Assembly (NCBI RefSeq): GCF_002796985.1
Contig: NZ_PEKX01000003.1
Span: 1 to 64,000 of the forward strand
Length of the DNA stretch: 64,000 nt
Source of the DNA: Pseudomonas sp.
GTDB lineage: Bacteria; Pseudomonadota; Gammaproteobacteria; Pseudomonadales; Pseudomonadaceae
Direction of reading: 5' to 3'
In this document: positions 18,060 through 27,484 of the stretch, piece by piece
Layout of the letters: every line of letters begins with the position of its first letter
How positions within the stretch are numbered: the first letter of the stretch is position 1
Notes under the pieces: model-generated
The model's input: the letters and a program-made list of their open reading frames with translations, nothing else
Databases searched by the model: none
What the model was told of the DNA's origin: nothing
Position numbers and translations under genes: made by a program

Positions 18060-18686
18060 TCACTTGCCTGCGGTAAGCAGGCTGAAGCTGGTCATCAGGT
18101 TGCGGTAGTCGGGGATGTGGTTGGAGAACAGCGCCCCCAGCCCTTCGATGTCGTTGCGCCAGTCGCGGTGGAGCTCGCAGGCCACACCGAACCAGGTCAT
18201 CAACTGCGCACCGGCGGCTTCCATGCGGCGCCAGGCAGCGTCTCGGGTGACTTCGTTGAAAGTACCGGAGGCGTCGCCGACCACGAAGACTTCGTAGCCT
18301 TCCTCAATGGCGGACAGCGCCGGGAAGGCCACGCAGACCTCGGTCACCACGCCGGCGATGATCAACTGCTTTTTACCCGTGGCCTTCACCGCCTTGACGA
18401 AGTCCTCGTTGTCCCAGGCGTTGATGTTGCCGGGGCGCGCAATATAGGGCGCGTCCGGGAACTGCTGCTTGAGTTCGGGGGCCAGTGGGCCGTTGGGGCC
18501 ATTCTCGAAGCTGGTAGTGAGGATGGTGGGCAGCTTGAAATACTTGGCCAGATCGGCCAGGGCCAGCACATTGTTCTTGAACTTGTCCGGTTCGATATCC
18601 CGCACCAAAGAAAGCAAACCAGTCTGGTGGTCAACCAGCAGTACAGCAGCGTTGTTCTTGTCCAGACGCTTGTATTGGAAGGACAT
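18060..18686 (-). CDS. ycaC: YcaC-type isochorismatase-family hydrolase
   Basis: A 208-residue cysteine hydrolase that closely resembles E. coli YcaC along its whole length. Catalytic residues are in place: Asp19 (LLVDHQTG), Arg84 in the ARPGNINAWDNEDF segment and Cys118 (GVVTEVCVAFP). YcaC forms octamers or larger rings and its natural substrate is still unclear. It lies 51 bases after a second, more divergent paralogue in the same direction. Base composition resembles its neighbours. Its place in an OsmC/pirin/efflux run suggests a stress role, which is inference. Confidence 0.9.
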   Translation of the reverse strand: MSFQYKRLDKNNAAVLLVDHQTGLLSLVRDIEPDKFKNNVLALADLAKYFKLPTILTTSFENGPNGPLAPELKQQFPDAPYIARPGNINAWDNEDFVKAVKATGKKQLIIAGVVTEVCVAFPALSAIEEGYEVFVVGDASGTFNEVTRDAAWRRMEAAGAQLMTWFGVACELHRDWRNDIEGLGALFSNHIPDYRNLMTSFSLLTAGK

Positions 18687-18737
18687 GTGGTTCTCCTTGC
18701 TTTTGGCTGAATGCCACGCCGTGCGTGGCCATGGGGA

Positions 18738-19427
18738 TCAAGTGCGCTGGGAGTCGAGTTGCTCGTGGTTGGTCACGACGGCCTGTGCCTTCATATAGCT
18801 CTCGATCAGCAACTGGTAATGCGGGAACACGGCGCTGTAGGCCTCGGCCCACTGGGCCGCATCCGGACGGTTCCAGGTCTGCTGGACTTCGGAGCACACC
18901 GCGGCGGTGTCCATCGGCACCACGCCAGCCTGGACAATGCGCGCCAGGGTGATTTCCTGAGCCATCTTCGAGTAGGTGCCGGAAGCGTCGATCACGGCGA
19001 ATACCTGATAGCCGGCGTTCACCGCAGCGATGCTGGGGAAGGCCATGCACACACTGGTGATGGTGCCGGCGATGATCAGTTGCTTGCGCCCGGTCTTCTC
19101 AACGGCGGCAACGAACTCCGCATTGTCCCAGGCATTTATTTCACCTTTGCGCGCGACATACTGGGCGTGGGGCGCGGCCTCGTGGATTTCCGGGATCAGC
19201 GGGCCATTGGGCCCCTGGGGCACGGAAGCAGTGGTGACGACCGGGATCTTGGCCAGCGTTGCAATTTTCGCCAGGGTGATGGCATTGGCCCGCAACGTGG
19301 TCATGGGCATGTCCTTGACCGTCTGGAACAGACCGCTCTGATGGTCAATCAACAGCATCGCTGCGTTATTCGGATCGATCTTCGGGATCTGGCCGTTGAA
19401 GTTGGCGACTTGTGCAAAATTGCTCAT
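18738..19427 (-). CDS. isochorismatase-family hydrolase, YcaC paralogue
   Basis: A 229-residue cysteine hydrolase of the YcaC/isochorismatase fold, with Asp29 (LLIDHQSG), the RKGEINAWDN segment and Cys127 (GTITSVCMAFP). It shares the overall layout of the adjacent YcaC-like protein but differs enough to be an old duplication or a separately acquired subfamily. It has a 10-residue N-terminal extension. The start at 19427 follows a strong AACGAG/AGGAAAG region. It is second after the pirin in the co-directional run. Substrate unknown. Confidence 0.87.
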   Translation of the reverse strand: MSNFAQVANFNGQIPKIDPNNAAMLLIDHQSGLFQTVKDMPMTTLRANAITLAKIATLAKIPVVTTASVPQGPNGPLIPEIHEAAPHAQYVARKGEINAWDNAEFVAAVEKTGRKQLIIAGTITSVCMAFPSIAAVNAGYQVFAVIDASGTYSKMAQEITLARIVQAGVVPMDTAAVCSEVQQTWNRPDAAQWAEAYSAVFPHYQLLIESYMKAQAVVTNHEQLDSQRT

Positions 19428-19534
19428 CGTTCTTTCCTCGTTCTCAGGTAGAGGGCCATCCAGGCCATAACGGCCCCACATTCCACTGCAGGGATTTATC
19501 AGGTTAGTTTTGCGCCTGACTGACACCGTGACCG

Positions 19535-20401
19535 TCAGTCGTCCAGTTGGCCGAAGTGCCCGCTCTCGAAGTCCTGGACCGCCTGACGGATTTCGCTTTC
19601 GCTGTTCATCACGAAGGGGCCGTAGCCGACGATCGGTTCATCGATGGGCTCGCCCGCCAGCAGCAGGATGTGTGCCTCGCCGTTCGCCTCCAGCACCACC
19701 TCGTCGCCGGCCCGGTCGAACAGCACCGTCTGGGCCTCCCGCACCACTTCATTGCCATTCACCAGCACGGTGCCGTGCAGCACCACCAAGGCGGCAGTGC
19801 GCCCCGCAACCAACGGCAGGCTGACCGGCATGCCCTGCTTGATCCGCAGGTCCCAGACATCGATAGGCGTGAAGGTCTGCGCGGCGCCCTGCCGGTCACC
19901 GAACTGCCCGGCGATCAGGCGCAGCGTGCCGGCCCCATCGGCCAGTTCGATAACCGGAATGGCGCTGTCGAGCAGGGTCTGATAACGCGGCGCGGCCATC
20001 TTGTCGCGGGCCGGCAGATTGACCCACAGCTGCACCATTTCCAGCGTGCCGCCGCTGCGCCCGAAGGCTTCCGAGTGGAATTCCTCGTGAAGAATGCCCG
20101 AGGCAGCCGTCATCCACTGCACGTCGCCAGGACCGATGCGTCCGCCGGCTCCGGTGGAGTCGCGGTGCTCCAGTTCACCCTTGAAGACGATGGTCACTGT
20201 CTCGAAACCGCGATGGGGGTGTTGCCCCACGCCCCGGCGAGCGTTCGTCGGCGGGAAATCCTGTGGCCCGGCGAAGTCGAGCAGCAGGAAGGGGCTGATG
20301 TGCTTGCCCAGGCTGTCGTAGGAAAACAGCGTACGGACCGGAAATCCGTCGCCCACCCAGTGGGGCCTGGGGCTGGAATAGACACCGAGAATCTTCTTCA
20401 T
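19535..20401 (-). CDS. pirin family protein (second of two)
   Basis: A 288-residue bicupin of the pirin family with the metal site HPHRG, LEHRDS and LHEEFH in the N-terminal cupin. It is the first gene of the minus-strand run that continues through two YcaC-type hydrolases, OsmC, another pirin, OprD and the FUSC pump. The two pirins differ at many positions, for instance ETVTIVFKGELEHRDS here against TWMIAGEVLHRDS in the other. YhaK/YhhW-like proteins are its relatives. A good ribosome site (GGGAGGTG) precedes the ATG. Confidence 0.88.
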   Translation of the reverse strand: MKKILGVYSSPRPHWVGDGFPVRTLFSYDSLGKHISPFLLLDFAGPQDFPPTNARRGVGQHPHRGFETVTIVFKGELEHRDSTGAGGRIGPGDVQWMTAASGILHEEFHSEAFGRSGGTLEMVQLWVNLPARDKMAAPRYQTLLDSAIPVIELADGAGTLRLIAGQFGDRQGAAQTFTPIDVWDLRIKQGMPVSLPLVAGRTAALVVLHGTVLVNGNEVVREAQTVLFDRAGDEVVLEANGEAHILLLAGEPIDEPIVGYGPFVMNSESEIRQAVQDFESGHFGQLDD

Positions 20402-20521
20402 TGCACACCTCCCGCAATCACTGGTGATAACGGTAGTTGCGCAACGCTGATCGCGGTAGGGCCATAAAGTGGCCCTCAGAGTTCTATTTTGCGAACACTG
20501 AATCCAGGCCTTCCGAGTCGC

Positions 20522-21553
20522 TTATGTTCTCCCCCGCTCCGATTGGGTGCGACGCAGTGCACTCGGGGTTTTGCCTGTCCACCGTTTGAAGGCGCGAGTG
20601 AAGTTGCTCGGGTCGGTGTAGCCGAGTTGTTCGGCGATTCGATGCAAAGGAACCTCTCCGTGTTTGAGCAATTGTCTGGCGTGCTGCTGGCGGACCGCGG
20701 TCAGCAGCAGGCGAAAGCTGGTGCCTGCCGCCTGCAGGTGGCGCTTGAGGCTGCGCTCGGAGAGATGCAGGCGGGCAGCAACCTGCGCGAGGTTTGGCGG
20801 GCACTGCGGCGAGCGTTCAAGCTCCTGACGCACGCGGCTGCACAGGCCTGCTGTCGGTGCGCCGTACAGCGCCGCTTCCCGCTCGCAGTGCTCGATGGCG
20901 CGCGCCCGTGTCGCCGAGTCGGCCATGGGCAGAGGGAGCGCGAGCAAATCCGGTGCAAAGCTGATCTGGCAGCGGGGCTGGTCGTAACGGCAAGTCGGCA
21001 GGCATGCCGGTAGCGGCTCCGGTGCCGGGAAGTCGAAATGCAATTCACAGTCCAGGTCCTGGCACCCGAGTATCCAGGTCGCGGAGCGGAACACCCCGAA
21101 CAGCATCGCCTCACTGAAGTATCGGTGCAGTGGTGCAGGCAGCGGCACGTCGTTTCCCAGGCTCAGCGTGACTCGGTTGGCGTCGAGTTGAAGGTGCAAC
21201 GGCAGGTTGCTCTGGAGCAACGGCATGTAGCGCAAGGCCAATTGCATGGCATCGCCGAGCGTGGCAGAGCTCATCATGGCCACACCCAGGTTGCCGTGAG
21301 CAGTCGGTGGCGTGCGCAGCGCCAACTGCAGCCCCAGGCCCGGATCACCACTCAGCTCCAGCGCGCCGGCAGCCAGGCCGGCGTATTGACGGGGCGACAC
21401 TCGCCCTTCGGGGCTGGCCAACACCGTTGCATCCAGACCGAGGTCTTTCAGCAGTGCCTGCCCGTTCAGGCCGCGGTCTTCCAGCAACGCCAGCAGTATC
21501 CGAGGAAAGGCAGCCGTTACTCCGGGCAGGTCGTGATGAGTGGAGCGATGCAT
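20522..21553 (-). CDS. AraC-family regulator with PF12625-type sensor domain
   Basis: A 343-residue regulator: an N-terminal Arabinose_bd (PF12625)-type sensor (about 15-200) and a C-terminal AraC helix-turn-helix pair (about 245-335), including VAARLHLSERSLKRHLQAAGTSF and IAEQLGYTDPSNFTRAFKRWTG. The start at 21553 is preferred; an earlier one at 21613 adds 20 residues of poor likeness. It is divergent from the SDR gene (111-base gap), which is probably its target. The effector cannot be read from the sequence. Confidence 0.87.
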   Translation of the reverse strand: MHRSTHHDLPGVTAAFPRILLALLEDRGLNGQALLKDLGLDATVLASPEGRVSPRQYAGLAAGALELSGDPGLGLQLALRTPPTAHGNLGVAMMSSATLGDAMQLALRYMPLLQSNLPLHLQLDANRVTLSLGNDVPLPAPLHRYFSEAMLFGVFRSATWILGCQDLDCELHFDFPAPEPLPACLPTCRYDQPRCQISFAPDLLALPLPMADSATRARAIEHCEREAALYGAPTAGLCSRVRQELERSPQCPPNLAQVAARLHLSERSLKRHLQAAGTSFRLLLTAVRQQHARQLLKHGEVPLHRIAEQLGYTDPSNFTRAFKRWTGKTPSALRRTQSERGRT

Positions 21554-21663
21554 GGCGCAAGCCTCTGGCCCGAAATGACCAGCACTCTGGCGCAACCGCC
21601 TCTGCCGGGTCATTGGCCTGCCTGGCGATACTGGCCGGCAACTGGGTCAGAGGAGATCACCTC

Positions 21664-22599
21664 ATGCATGCTTGGGCACACACTCATGTTCCATCCCTGG
21701 AGGGCCGCCTCGCGGTGGTCACGGGAGCCAATAGCGGGCTGGGCTGGCAGGCCGCGCGCACCCTCGCCGGCAAGGGTGCGACGGTGGTCATGGCGTGCCG
21801 TGACCAGGAGCAAGCCAGCCAGGCGCGCCTGTCGATCCTCGCCGAATATCCGCAGGCGCGACTGGAGTTGGCCCGCCTGGACCTCGCTGACCTGGCGTCG
21901 ATACGCGCCTTCGCCGAGGACTTCCGCCAACGGCATTCCTGCCTGGACCTGTTGTTCAATAACGCCGGCGTCATGTTTCTGCCGCTCCGCCACACGCGCG
22001 ACGGATTCGAAATGCAGATGGGCACCAACCACCTGGGGCACTTCGCGCTCACCGGCCATCTACTGGAACCCCTGCTCGCGGCGGAGCGCCCGCGTGTCGT
22101 GGGTATGACCAGCGGGTTCAATCAGTTCGGCCGGCTGCGGCTGGACGATCTCAACGCCCGGCGGGGTTACAATCGCCACCTTGCCTATTGCAACAGCAAA
22201 CAAGCGAACCTGCTGTTCAGTCTGGAGTTGCAGCGCCGCGCCGAAGCCCACCGCACCCCACTGCAGAGCCTGGCCGCGCATCCCGGTTACGCGGCAACCA
22301 ACCTGCAGTACGGCGCTTCGGCGCTTTCCGGCTCGCGTAGCGGCTATTGGGGGATGCGCCTGGCCAATGCGCTTTTCGCACAACCGGCAGAAATGGGCGC
22401 CCTGCCCGCGATCTCCGCGCTGACCGAGCCGCACTGGCGAGGCGGAGCCTACATCGGCCCGGACCGTTTGCTGGAAACCCGTGGCTACCCCAGGGCTGCA
22501 CGCCTTCCCTCCAACGCACGCGACTCTGGGTTGGCCGAACGGCTTTGGTCGCTGTCGGAGGAGTTAACCGGGGTGCGCTACTGGTCGGCTGAACACTAG
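21664..22599 (+). CDS. short-chain dehydrogenase/reductase
   Basis: A 311-residue SDR of the retinol-dehydrogenase/protochlorophyllide-reductase-like type. It has the cofactor TGANSGLG near residue 20, NNAGVMF around 100, a Ser in GMTSGFNQ and the catalytic YCNSK. It would oxidise or reduce an alcohol/carbonyl substrate with NAD(P). The ATG at 21664 is chosen for the GAGGAGATCACCTC ribosome site ahead of it; the open frame upstream is antisense to the AraC gene. The divergent AraC regulator probably controls it. Substrate unknown. Confidence 0.87.
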   Translation: MHAWAHTHVPSLEGRLAVVTGANSGLGWQAARTLAGKGATVVMACRDQEQASQARLSILAEYPQARLELARLDLADLASIRAFAEDFRQRHSCLDLLFNNAGVMFLPLRHTRDGFEMQMGTNHLGHFALTGHLLEPLLAAERPRVVGMTSGFNQFGRLRLDDLNARRGYNRHLAYCNSKQANLLFSLELQRRAEAHRTPLQSLAAHPGYAATNLQYGASALSGSRSGYWGMRLANALFAQPAEMGALPAISALTEPHWRGGAYIGPDRLLETRGYPRAARLPSNARDSGLAERLWSLSEELTGVRYWSAEH

Positions 22600-22721
22600 C
22601 GCAGGCGTGTCTCGCCATTGGGCTTCTATCTTCGCCCGGCTCATCACAGGGTGTGTGCGTGCCTCTTTACTCCTGGGCGAACGGCACGCCACGGCCACAG
22701 TCTCGACTGGACACTTGCCAC

Positions 22722-22740
22722 GCTAATGAGAATGACAATT
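22722..22740 (+). promoter_or_regulatory. Fur-box-like site ahead of the iron ABC operon
   Basis: GCTAATGAGAATGACAATT matches 13 of 19 positions of the Fur consensus GATAATGATAATCATTATC by direct comparison. It lies about 100 bases upstream of the periplasmic iron-binding protein gene, where a promoter would be. Fur repression under iron sufficiency is the expected control. Confidence 0.65.
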
Positions 22741-22843
22741 TCTTAACAGCCTTCGCGCGAATATCGCCGCCAATCTCAAGCGATGCCTGGAGCCGAATTC
22801 CGGGTTTACGCATCGTAAAAGCATCTATTTGGAGCGGCGATTG

Positions 22844-23863
22844 ATGAAGTTGCGCGGAGCCTCGCTGGTCATTCTGCTTGCAGTTGGAAGCGCTGCATTG
22901 CTGGGTGTCGGAACAACATTCGCAGCGTCGGACGATGACGGAATCGTGGTCTACGACGCCCAGCACGAATCGCTGAGCAAAGCCTGGAGCGAGGGTTTCA
23001 CCCGTGACACCGGGATCAAGGTGACGTTGCGCAAAGGCGACGACATCGAGCTGGGAAACCAGATCGTCCAGGAAGGCAAGGCCTCCCCTGCCGATGTCTT
23101 CCTGACTGAAAACTCCCCGGCCATGATGCTCGTCGATCACGCGGGCCTGTTCGCCCCGGTCGATCCCGCCACCATCGCTCAAGTCGCCGCGCCCTTCAGA
23201 ACCGCGGAAGGCCACTGGGTCGGGATCGCCGCGCGCTCGACGGTGTTCGTCTACAACAAGGACAAGCTGAAAGAGTCCGAGCTGCCCAAGTCGCTGCTCG
23301 AACTGGCTGAACCGCAGTGGATCGGGCGCTGGTCCGCCTCGCCGGCCGGTGCCGATTTTCAGGCCATCGTCGGCGCCCTGCTTGAACTGAAAGGCGAAGC
23401 CGCAACGCTCGACTGGCTCGACGCGCTCAAGGCCGGCGCGCGCAATTATCGGGGCAACAACGCCGTGCTCAAGGCGGTGAATGCCGGGCAGATCGATTCA
23501 GGGGTGATCTACCACTACTACTTCTTCGGCGACCAGGCGAAGACCGGCGAGAACAGCAACAACACCGCCCTGCACTACTTCAGGAACAAGGACCCAGGCG
23601 CCTTCATCAGCCTGTCCGGAGGCGGCGTGCTGGCTTCGAGCAAACACCCCAGGGAGGCCCAGGCCTTCCTCCAGTGGATCACCAGCAAGCAGGGTCAGGC
23701 CATTCTGCGGGACGGCAGCTCGTTCGAATACGCCGTCGGCGATGGCGCACCATCGAACCCCCAGCTGGTCCCGCTGGACCAGTTGGATGCCCCGGTCATC
23801 GACGCCTCCCGCCTGGATAGCCAGAAGGTCGTCGACCTGATGATCCAGGCGGGCCTGCTCTAA
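22844..23863 (+). CDS. fbpA: ferric iron-binding periplasmic protein of ABC importer
   Basis: A 339-residue periplasmic binding protein of the FbpA/HitA/FutA class with a signal peptide of about 28 residues (cut after TTFAA). The iron ligands of the class are visible: His41 (YDAQHE), Glu89 (LTENSP) and the adjacent Tyr225-Tyr226 (YHYYFF). It binds Fe3+ in the periplasm and delivers it to the permease encoded next. The ATG at 22844 follows a GGAG at 22831-22834; a TTG at 22829 is also open. It is first in a three-gene operon behind a Fur-box-like site. Symbol given by family; the Pseudomonas name hitA would serve equally. Confidence 0.9.
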   Translation: MKLRGASLVILLAVGSAALLGVGTTFAASDDDGIVVYDAQHESLSKAWSEGFTRDTGIKVTLRKGDDIELGNQIVQEGKASPADVFLTENSPAMMLVDHAGLFAPVDPATIAQVAAPFRTAEGHWVGIAARSTVFVYNKDKLKESELPKSLLELAEPQWIGRWSASPAGADFQAIVGALLELKGEAATLDWLDALKAGARNYRGNNAVLKAVNAGQIDSGVIYHYYFFGDQAKTGENSNNTALHYFRNKDPGAFISLSGGGVLASSKHPREAQAFLQWITSKQGQAILRDGSSFEYAVGDGAPSNPQLVPLDQLDAPVIDASRLDSQKVVDLMIQAGLL

Positions 23864-25471
23864 GTGACAGCGCAGCAGTTCGGACCCGACTCGCGCCTGG
23901 GCAGCCGCCGCGCGCAAACACGTTTCGCTGCCTTGCGCCGTTGGCGCAACGGCTCCGGCCAGACCTGGGTGCTGGGCGCGGCGCTGCTGATTTCGGCATT
24001 TGCCCTGTTGCCGCTGTTCTTTGTGGTAGCAGCGGGAGTCCAGGGCGGCCTGCCACTCATCTCCAGACTGGTGTTCCGCCCACGGGTCGCGGAGCTGCTC
24101 TACAATACGGCCCTGCTCGTCGTGCTGACCGTTCCGCTGTGCGTGCTGCATGGCGTGGCGATGGCCTGGTTGACCGAACGCACCAGCCTTCCGGGAAGAC
24201 GCCTGTTGTCGTTACTGGTGGTGGCTCCGCTGGCCATTCCCGCCTTCGTGCACAGTTACGCGTGGATCAGCCTGGCACCATCGATCCACGGGCTGCTCCC
24301 TGCGGTGCTGGTCTCGGTGATTGCCTATTCGCCCTTCATCTACCTGCCGGCCGCTGCGGCGCTGCGACGGCTCGACCCGGTTCTGGAGGATGTCGCCGAG
24401 TCGCTGGGTGAGCGGCCACTCAAGGTGTTCCGGCGTGTCGTGCTGCCGCAATTGCGCGTGGCGATCTGGGGCGGTTCGCTGCTCGTGGGCCTGCATCTGC
24501 TGGCGGAATACGGCCTGTTCGCGCTGATTCGGTTCGACACCTTCACGACCGCCATCTTCGACCAGTTCCAGTCCTCCTTCAGCGGCCCTTCGGCGAACAT
24601 GCTCGCCGGGGTGCTGGCCCTGGGATGCCTGCTGTTACTCAGCCTGGAATCCGCCACGCGGGGCTCTGCACGCTATGCGCGGATCGGCGCCGGCAGCCCG
24701 CGCTCACCGAGGCAATACCGTCTGAGCGGGAGCTGTTCGGCACTCGTCCTGACCCTTTGCGCCGTGTTTACCGCCGCCTCCCTGGGGGTGCCCCTGGTCA
24801 CGCTGGGCAAGTGGCTCAAGGCTGGCGGAATCGCGGTCTGGAGCTCTAACGAGCTACTGGTCTGCCTGGGCCAGACCCTGCTGCTCGGCGCCGCCGGAGC
24901 GCTGCTCACCACGATCGCCGCCGTCCCCATCGCCTGGATCTCGGTGCGCGCTCCGAGCCGGTTCCAGCGGTTGCTCGAAGGCAGCAACTATGTGGCCAGC
25001 GCACTGCCGGGGATCGTCATCGCCCTGGCGCTGGTCAGCGTCACGATCCGCTTCGCCCGGCCGCTGTACCAGACGGTCCTTACCGTGCTGCTGGCCTACG
25101 TGCTGATGTTCCTGCCGCGCGCCCTCGTCAGCCTGCGCGCGGGGCTCGCCCAGGCGCCGGTCGAGCTGGAGAACATCGCCCGCAGCCTAGGCCGCACGCC
25201 GATGCAGGCCTTGTGGGGCGTCACCCTGCGCTTTGCCGCTCCCGGAGCGGCCGCCGGGGTCGCCCTGGTGTTTCTGGCCATCGTCAACGAACTCACGGCG
25301 ACCTTGCTCCTGTCGCCGAGCGGCACCTCGACGCTGGCCACCGCCTTCTGGGCGAAGACCAGCGAGATCGATTACGCCGCCGCCGCGCCGTATGCGCTGC
25401 TGATGATCCTCCTGTCCCTCCCGTTGACCGGGATTCTCTACCACCAATCCAAGCGAGTAGCAGGTCGATGA
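23864..25471 (+). CDS. fbpB: ferric iron ABC permease (fused two-domain)
   Basis: A 535-residue permease with about 12 membrane segments in two halves, each carrying a binding-protein-dependent transport loop (EDVAESLGERPLKVFRRVVLP near 180-200 and ENIARSLGRTPMQALWGVTL near 440-460). This is the fused FbpB/HitB layout. A GTG start begins right after the stop of the binding-protein gene (TAA then GTG), which implies coupled translation. It moves Fe3+ through the inner membrane using the ATPase encoded downstream. Confidence 0.9.
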   Translation: MTAQQFGPDSRLGSRRAQTRFAALRRWRNGSGQTWVLGAALLISAFALLPLFFVVAAGVQGGLPLISRLVFRPRVAELLYNTALLVVLTVPLCVLHGVAMAWLTERTSLPGRRLLSLLVVAPLAIPAFVHSYAWISLAPSIHGLLPAVLVSVIAYSPFIYLPAAAALRRLDPVLEDVAESLGERPLKVFRRVVLPQLRVAIWGGSLLVGLHLLAEYGLFALIRFDTFTTAIFDQFQSSFSGPSANMLAGVLALGCLLLLSLESATRGSARYARIGAGSPRSPRQYRLSGSCSALVLTLCAVFTAASLGVPLVTLGKWLKAGGIAVWSSNELLVCLGQTLLLGAAGALLTTIAAVPIAWISVRAPSRFQRLLEGSNYVASALPGIVIALALVSVTIRFARPLYQTVLTVLLAYVLMFLPRALVSLRAGLAQAPVELENIARSLGRTPMQALWGVTLRFAAPGAAAGVALVFLAIVNELTATLLLSPSGTSTLATAFWAKTSEIDYAAAAPYALLMILLSLPLTGILYHQSKRVAGR

Positions 25472-26541
25472 ACACTCTCGAACTGAAGTCCGTTTCCCGG
25501 TACTTCGGTACCTACGCAGCAATCGAGAACTTCAGCCTGTCGGTGCCTGCGGGCGGCCGTGCGGCGATCGTCGGCCCTTCCGGCTCGGGCAAGACGACCC
25601 TCCTGCGCCTGATCGCGGGCTTCGAGGTGCCCGACCGGGGAACGATTACCCTCGATGGCGTGACCTTGGCGGACGAGACGACATTCGTTCCGGCCCACCG
25701 TCGGGGCATCGGCTATGTCCCTCAGGACGGAGCGCTGTTTCCACACCTGTCGGTCGCCGAGAACATCGGCTTCGGGCTGCCCAAGGGGATGGAGAGTCGT
25801 ACCCGGCGAATCCGTGAACTGCTGGAGATGGTCTCGCTGACGGCGAGCATGGCCGCGCGCTGGCCCCATGAGCTGTCCGGCGGCCAGCAACAACGCGTTG
25901 CCCTGGCGCGGGCGTTGGCGCAGAGCCCCAAATTGATGCTGCTCGATGAACCGTTTTCGGCCCTGGACAGCGGCTTGCGTGTCTCCATGCGCAAGGCCGT
26001 CTCCAAAGTGTTGAGCGATGCCGGGGTCACCGCCCTCCTCGTGACACACGATCAGGAAGAGGCTCTTTCCTTCGGCGACCAACTGGCCGTGATTCGCCAG
26101 GGTCGCCTGGTCCAGGCTGGCGCACCGAAGGAGCTGTACCTGCGCCCCATCGATGAACAAACCGCGGCGTTCCTCGGTGATGCCCTGGTGTTTCGAGCGC
26201 GCATCCAGGACGGCTGGGCACGTTGCGCGCTCGGCAACGTCATGGCCGCCAATCCCTCTCCCAACGGGCACGCCCAGATCCTGCTGCGCCCCGAGCAGTT
26301 GCACCTGAGCCACGGCGCGGTGTTCCCGAGAAGCCCCGACGGATGTTACGGCGTGGTTGTCGGCAGTGACTTCGCCGGCGAGCGCTGCACGGTGATGGTT
26401 CAACTGGATGCGCCCCGCTCGGAGGCGCTAGCCGCAGCCGACGACCTGACGATTCCCGTGCGGGTACCGGCCATGGACTGCCCTGATCTGGGTGCGCGCG
26501 TACACATTCACATCAGTGGCGCCGCCCACCTCTTTCAATAA
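25468..26541 (+). CDS. fbpC: ferric iron ABC ATPase
   Basis: A 357-residue ABC ATPase with Walker A GPSGSGKTT (about 36-44), the LSGGQQQRVALARAL signature, Walker B LMLLDEPFSALD and a C-terminal TOBE/regulatory domain (RPEQLHLS). Its ATG overlaps the permease stop codon (ATGA), so the three genes are one translationally linked operon. It powers the iron importer. FbpC-type ATPases have this length and C-terminal domain. Confidence 0.9.
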   Translation: MNTLELKSVSRYFGTYAAIENFSLSVPAGGRAAIVGPSGSGKTTLLRLIAGFEVPDRGTITLDGVTLADETTFVPAHRRGIGYVPQDGALFPHLSVAENIGFGLPKGMESRTRRIRELLEMVSLTASMAARWPHELSGGQQQRVALARALAQSPKLMLLDEPFSALDSGLRVSMRKAVSKVLSDAGVTALLVTHDQEEALSFGDQLAVIRQGRLVQAGAPKELYLRPIDEQTAAFLGDALVFRARIQDGWARCALGNVMAANPSPNGHAQILLRPEQLHLSHGAVFPRSPDGCYGVVVGSDFAGERCTVMVQLDAPRSEALAAADDLTIPVRVPAMDCPDLGARVHIHISGAAHLFQ

Positions 26542-26688
26542 GGCGGGTGACGCCAGCCGCTGCCCTGGCCCGCTCGATGGTTCGTCGAGGCGCTGGGCAT
26601 TTCATTCGCCACGGCTCAGTCCCAGCTAAGTATCGCCCCGTAGGCTCTCCTCCACGCCAACTGATGCGTAGCCGAGAGACGCCTCGAT

Positions 26689-27459
26689 ATGAATCCCAGC
26701 ACAAAAACCTACTGGCTCAACAAGGTCCCCGAGGTGACGCTGTCCTTCTGGGTCATCAAGATCATGTCCACCACGGTGGGCGAAACCTTCGCCGATTTCC
26801 TCGCCGTGGATGCCGGGCTCGGCCTTGCCATCACCACCGCCGCCATGGCCGCCCTGCTCGCTTTCGCGCTGGCCTGGCAACTGCGCACCCGTGCCTACAC
26901 GCCCTGGATCTACTGGCTGACGGTGGTCGTCGTGAGCATCCTCGGAACCCAGCTGACCGACATCCTCACCGACGTGCTGGACGTCAGCCTGTATGTCAGC
27001 ACCGTAGTGTTCTCGGGCCTCCTGGCACTCAACTTCGGCGTCTGGTACGCCATCGAACGGAACCTGTCGATCAAGGAAATCGTCACGCCGCGCCGCGAGC
27101 TTTTCTACTGGACGACCGTGCTCTGCACCTTCGCCCTGGGCACGGCCGCCGGCGACCTGGCGACCGAAGCGCTGAGCATGGGCTTCACCGTCGGCGTCTT
27201 CCTCTTCGGCGCGCTCATCGCCGCAACCTTCCTGGCCTGGAAGCTCGGCGCCGATGTGGTGTTGAGCTTCTGGACCGCCTACATCCTGACCCGCCCCTTC
27301 GGTGCGTCACTGGGCGACCTGCTCACCCAGGCCAAGACCTATGGCGGCCTCGGCATGGGTGCCACCTGGACCAGCGCCATTTTCCTCAGCGTGATCCTGA
27401 TCCTGGTGACGGCCGCCCAGTTGAGCGCCAACAACAACGGCAAACGCCTTGCCGAATGA
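26689..27459 (+). CDS. DUF347-repeat membrane protein (COG4705)
   Basis: A 256-residue membrane protein with about eight helices arranged as four DUF347-like repeats; the repeat core is seen as KVPEVTLSFWVIKIMSTTVGET (trimmed here), ILGTQLTDILTD, LGTAAGDLATEAL and LTRPFGASLGDLL. Function of the family is unknown, though it often sits near two-component systems. It is 25 bases ahead of a lipoprotein gene and close to an OmpR/histidine kinase pair, suggesting one regulated unit. Confidence 0.8.
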   Translation: MNPSTKTYWLNKVPEVTLSFWVIKIMSTTVGETFADFLAVDAGLGLAITTAAMAALLAFALAWQLRTRAYTPWIYWLTVVVVSILGTQLTDILTDVLDVSLYVSTVVFSGLLALNFGVWYAIERNLSIKEIVTPRRELFYWTTVLCTFALGTAAGDLATEALSMGFTVGVFLFGALIAATFLAWKLGADVVLSFWTAYILTRPFGASLGDLLTQAKTYGGLGMGATWTSAIFLSVILILVTAAQLSANNNGKRLAE

Positions 27460-27484
27460 ATTTCACAACCTTCAAGGAATCCCC

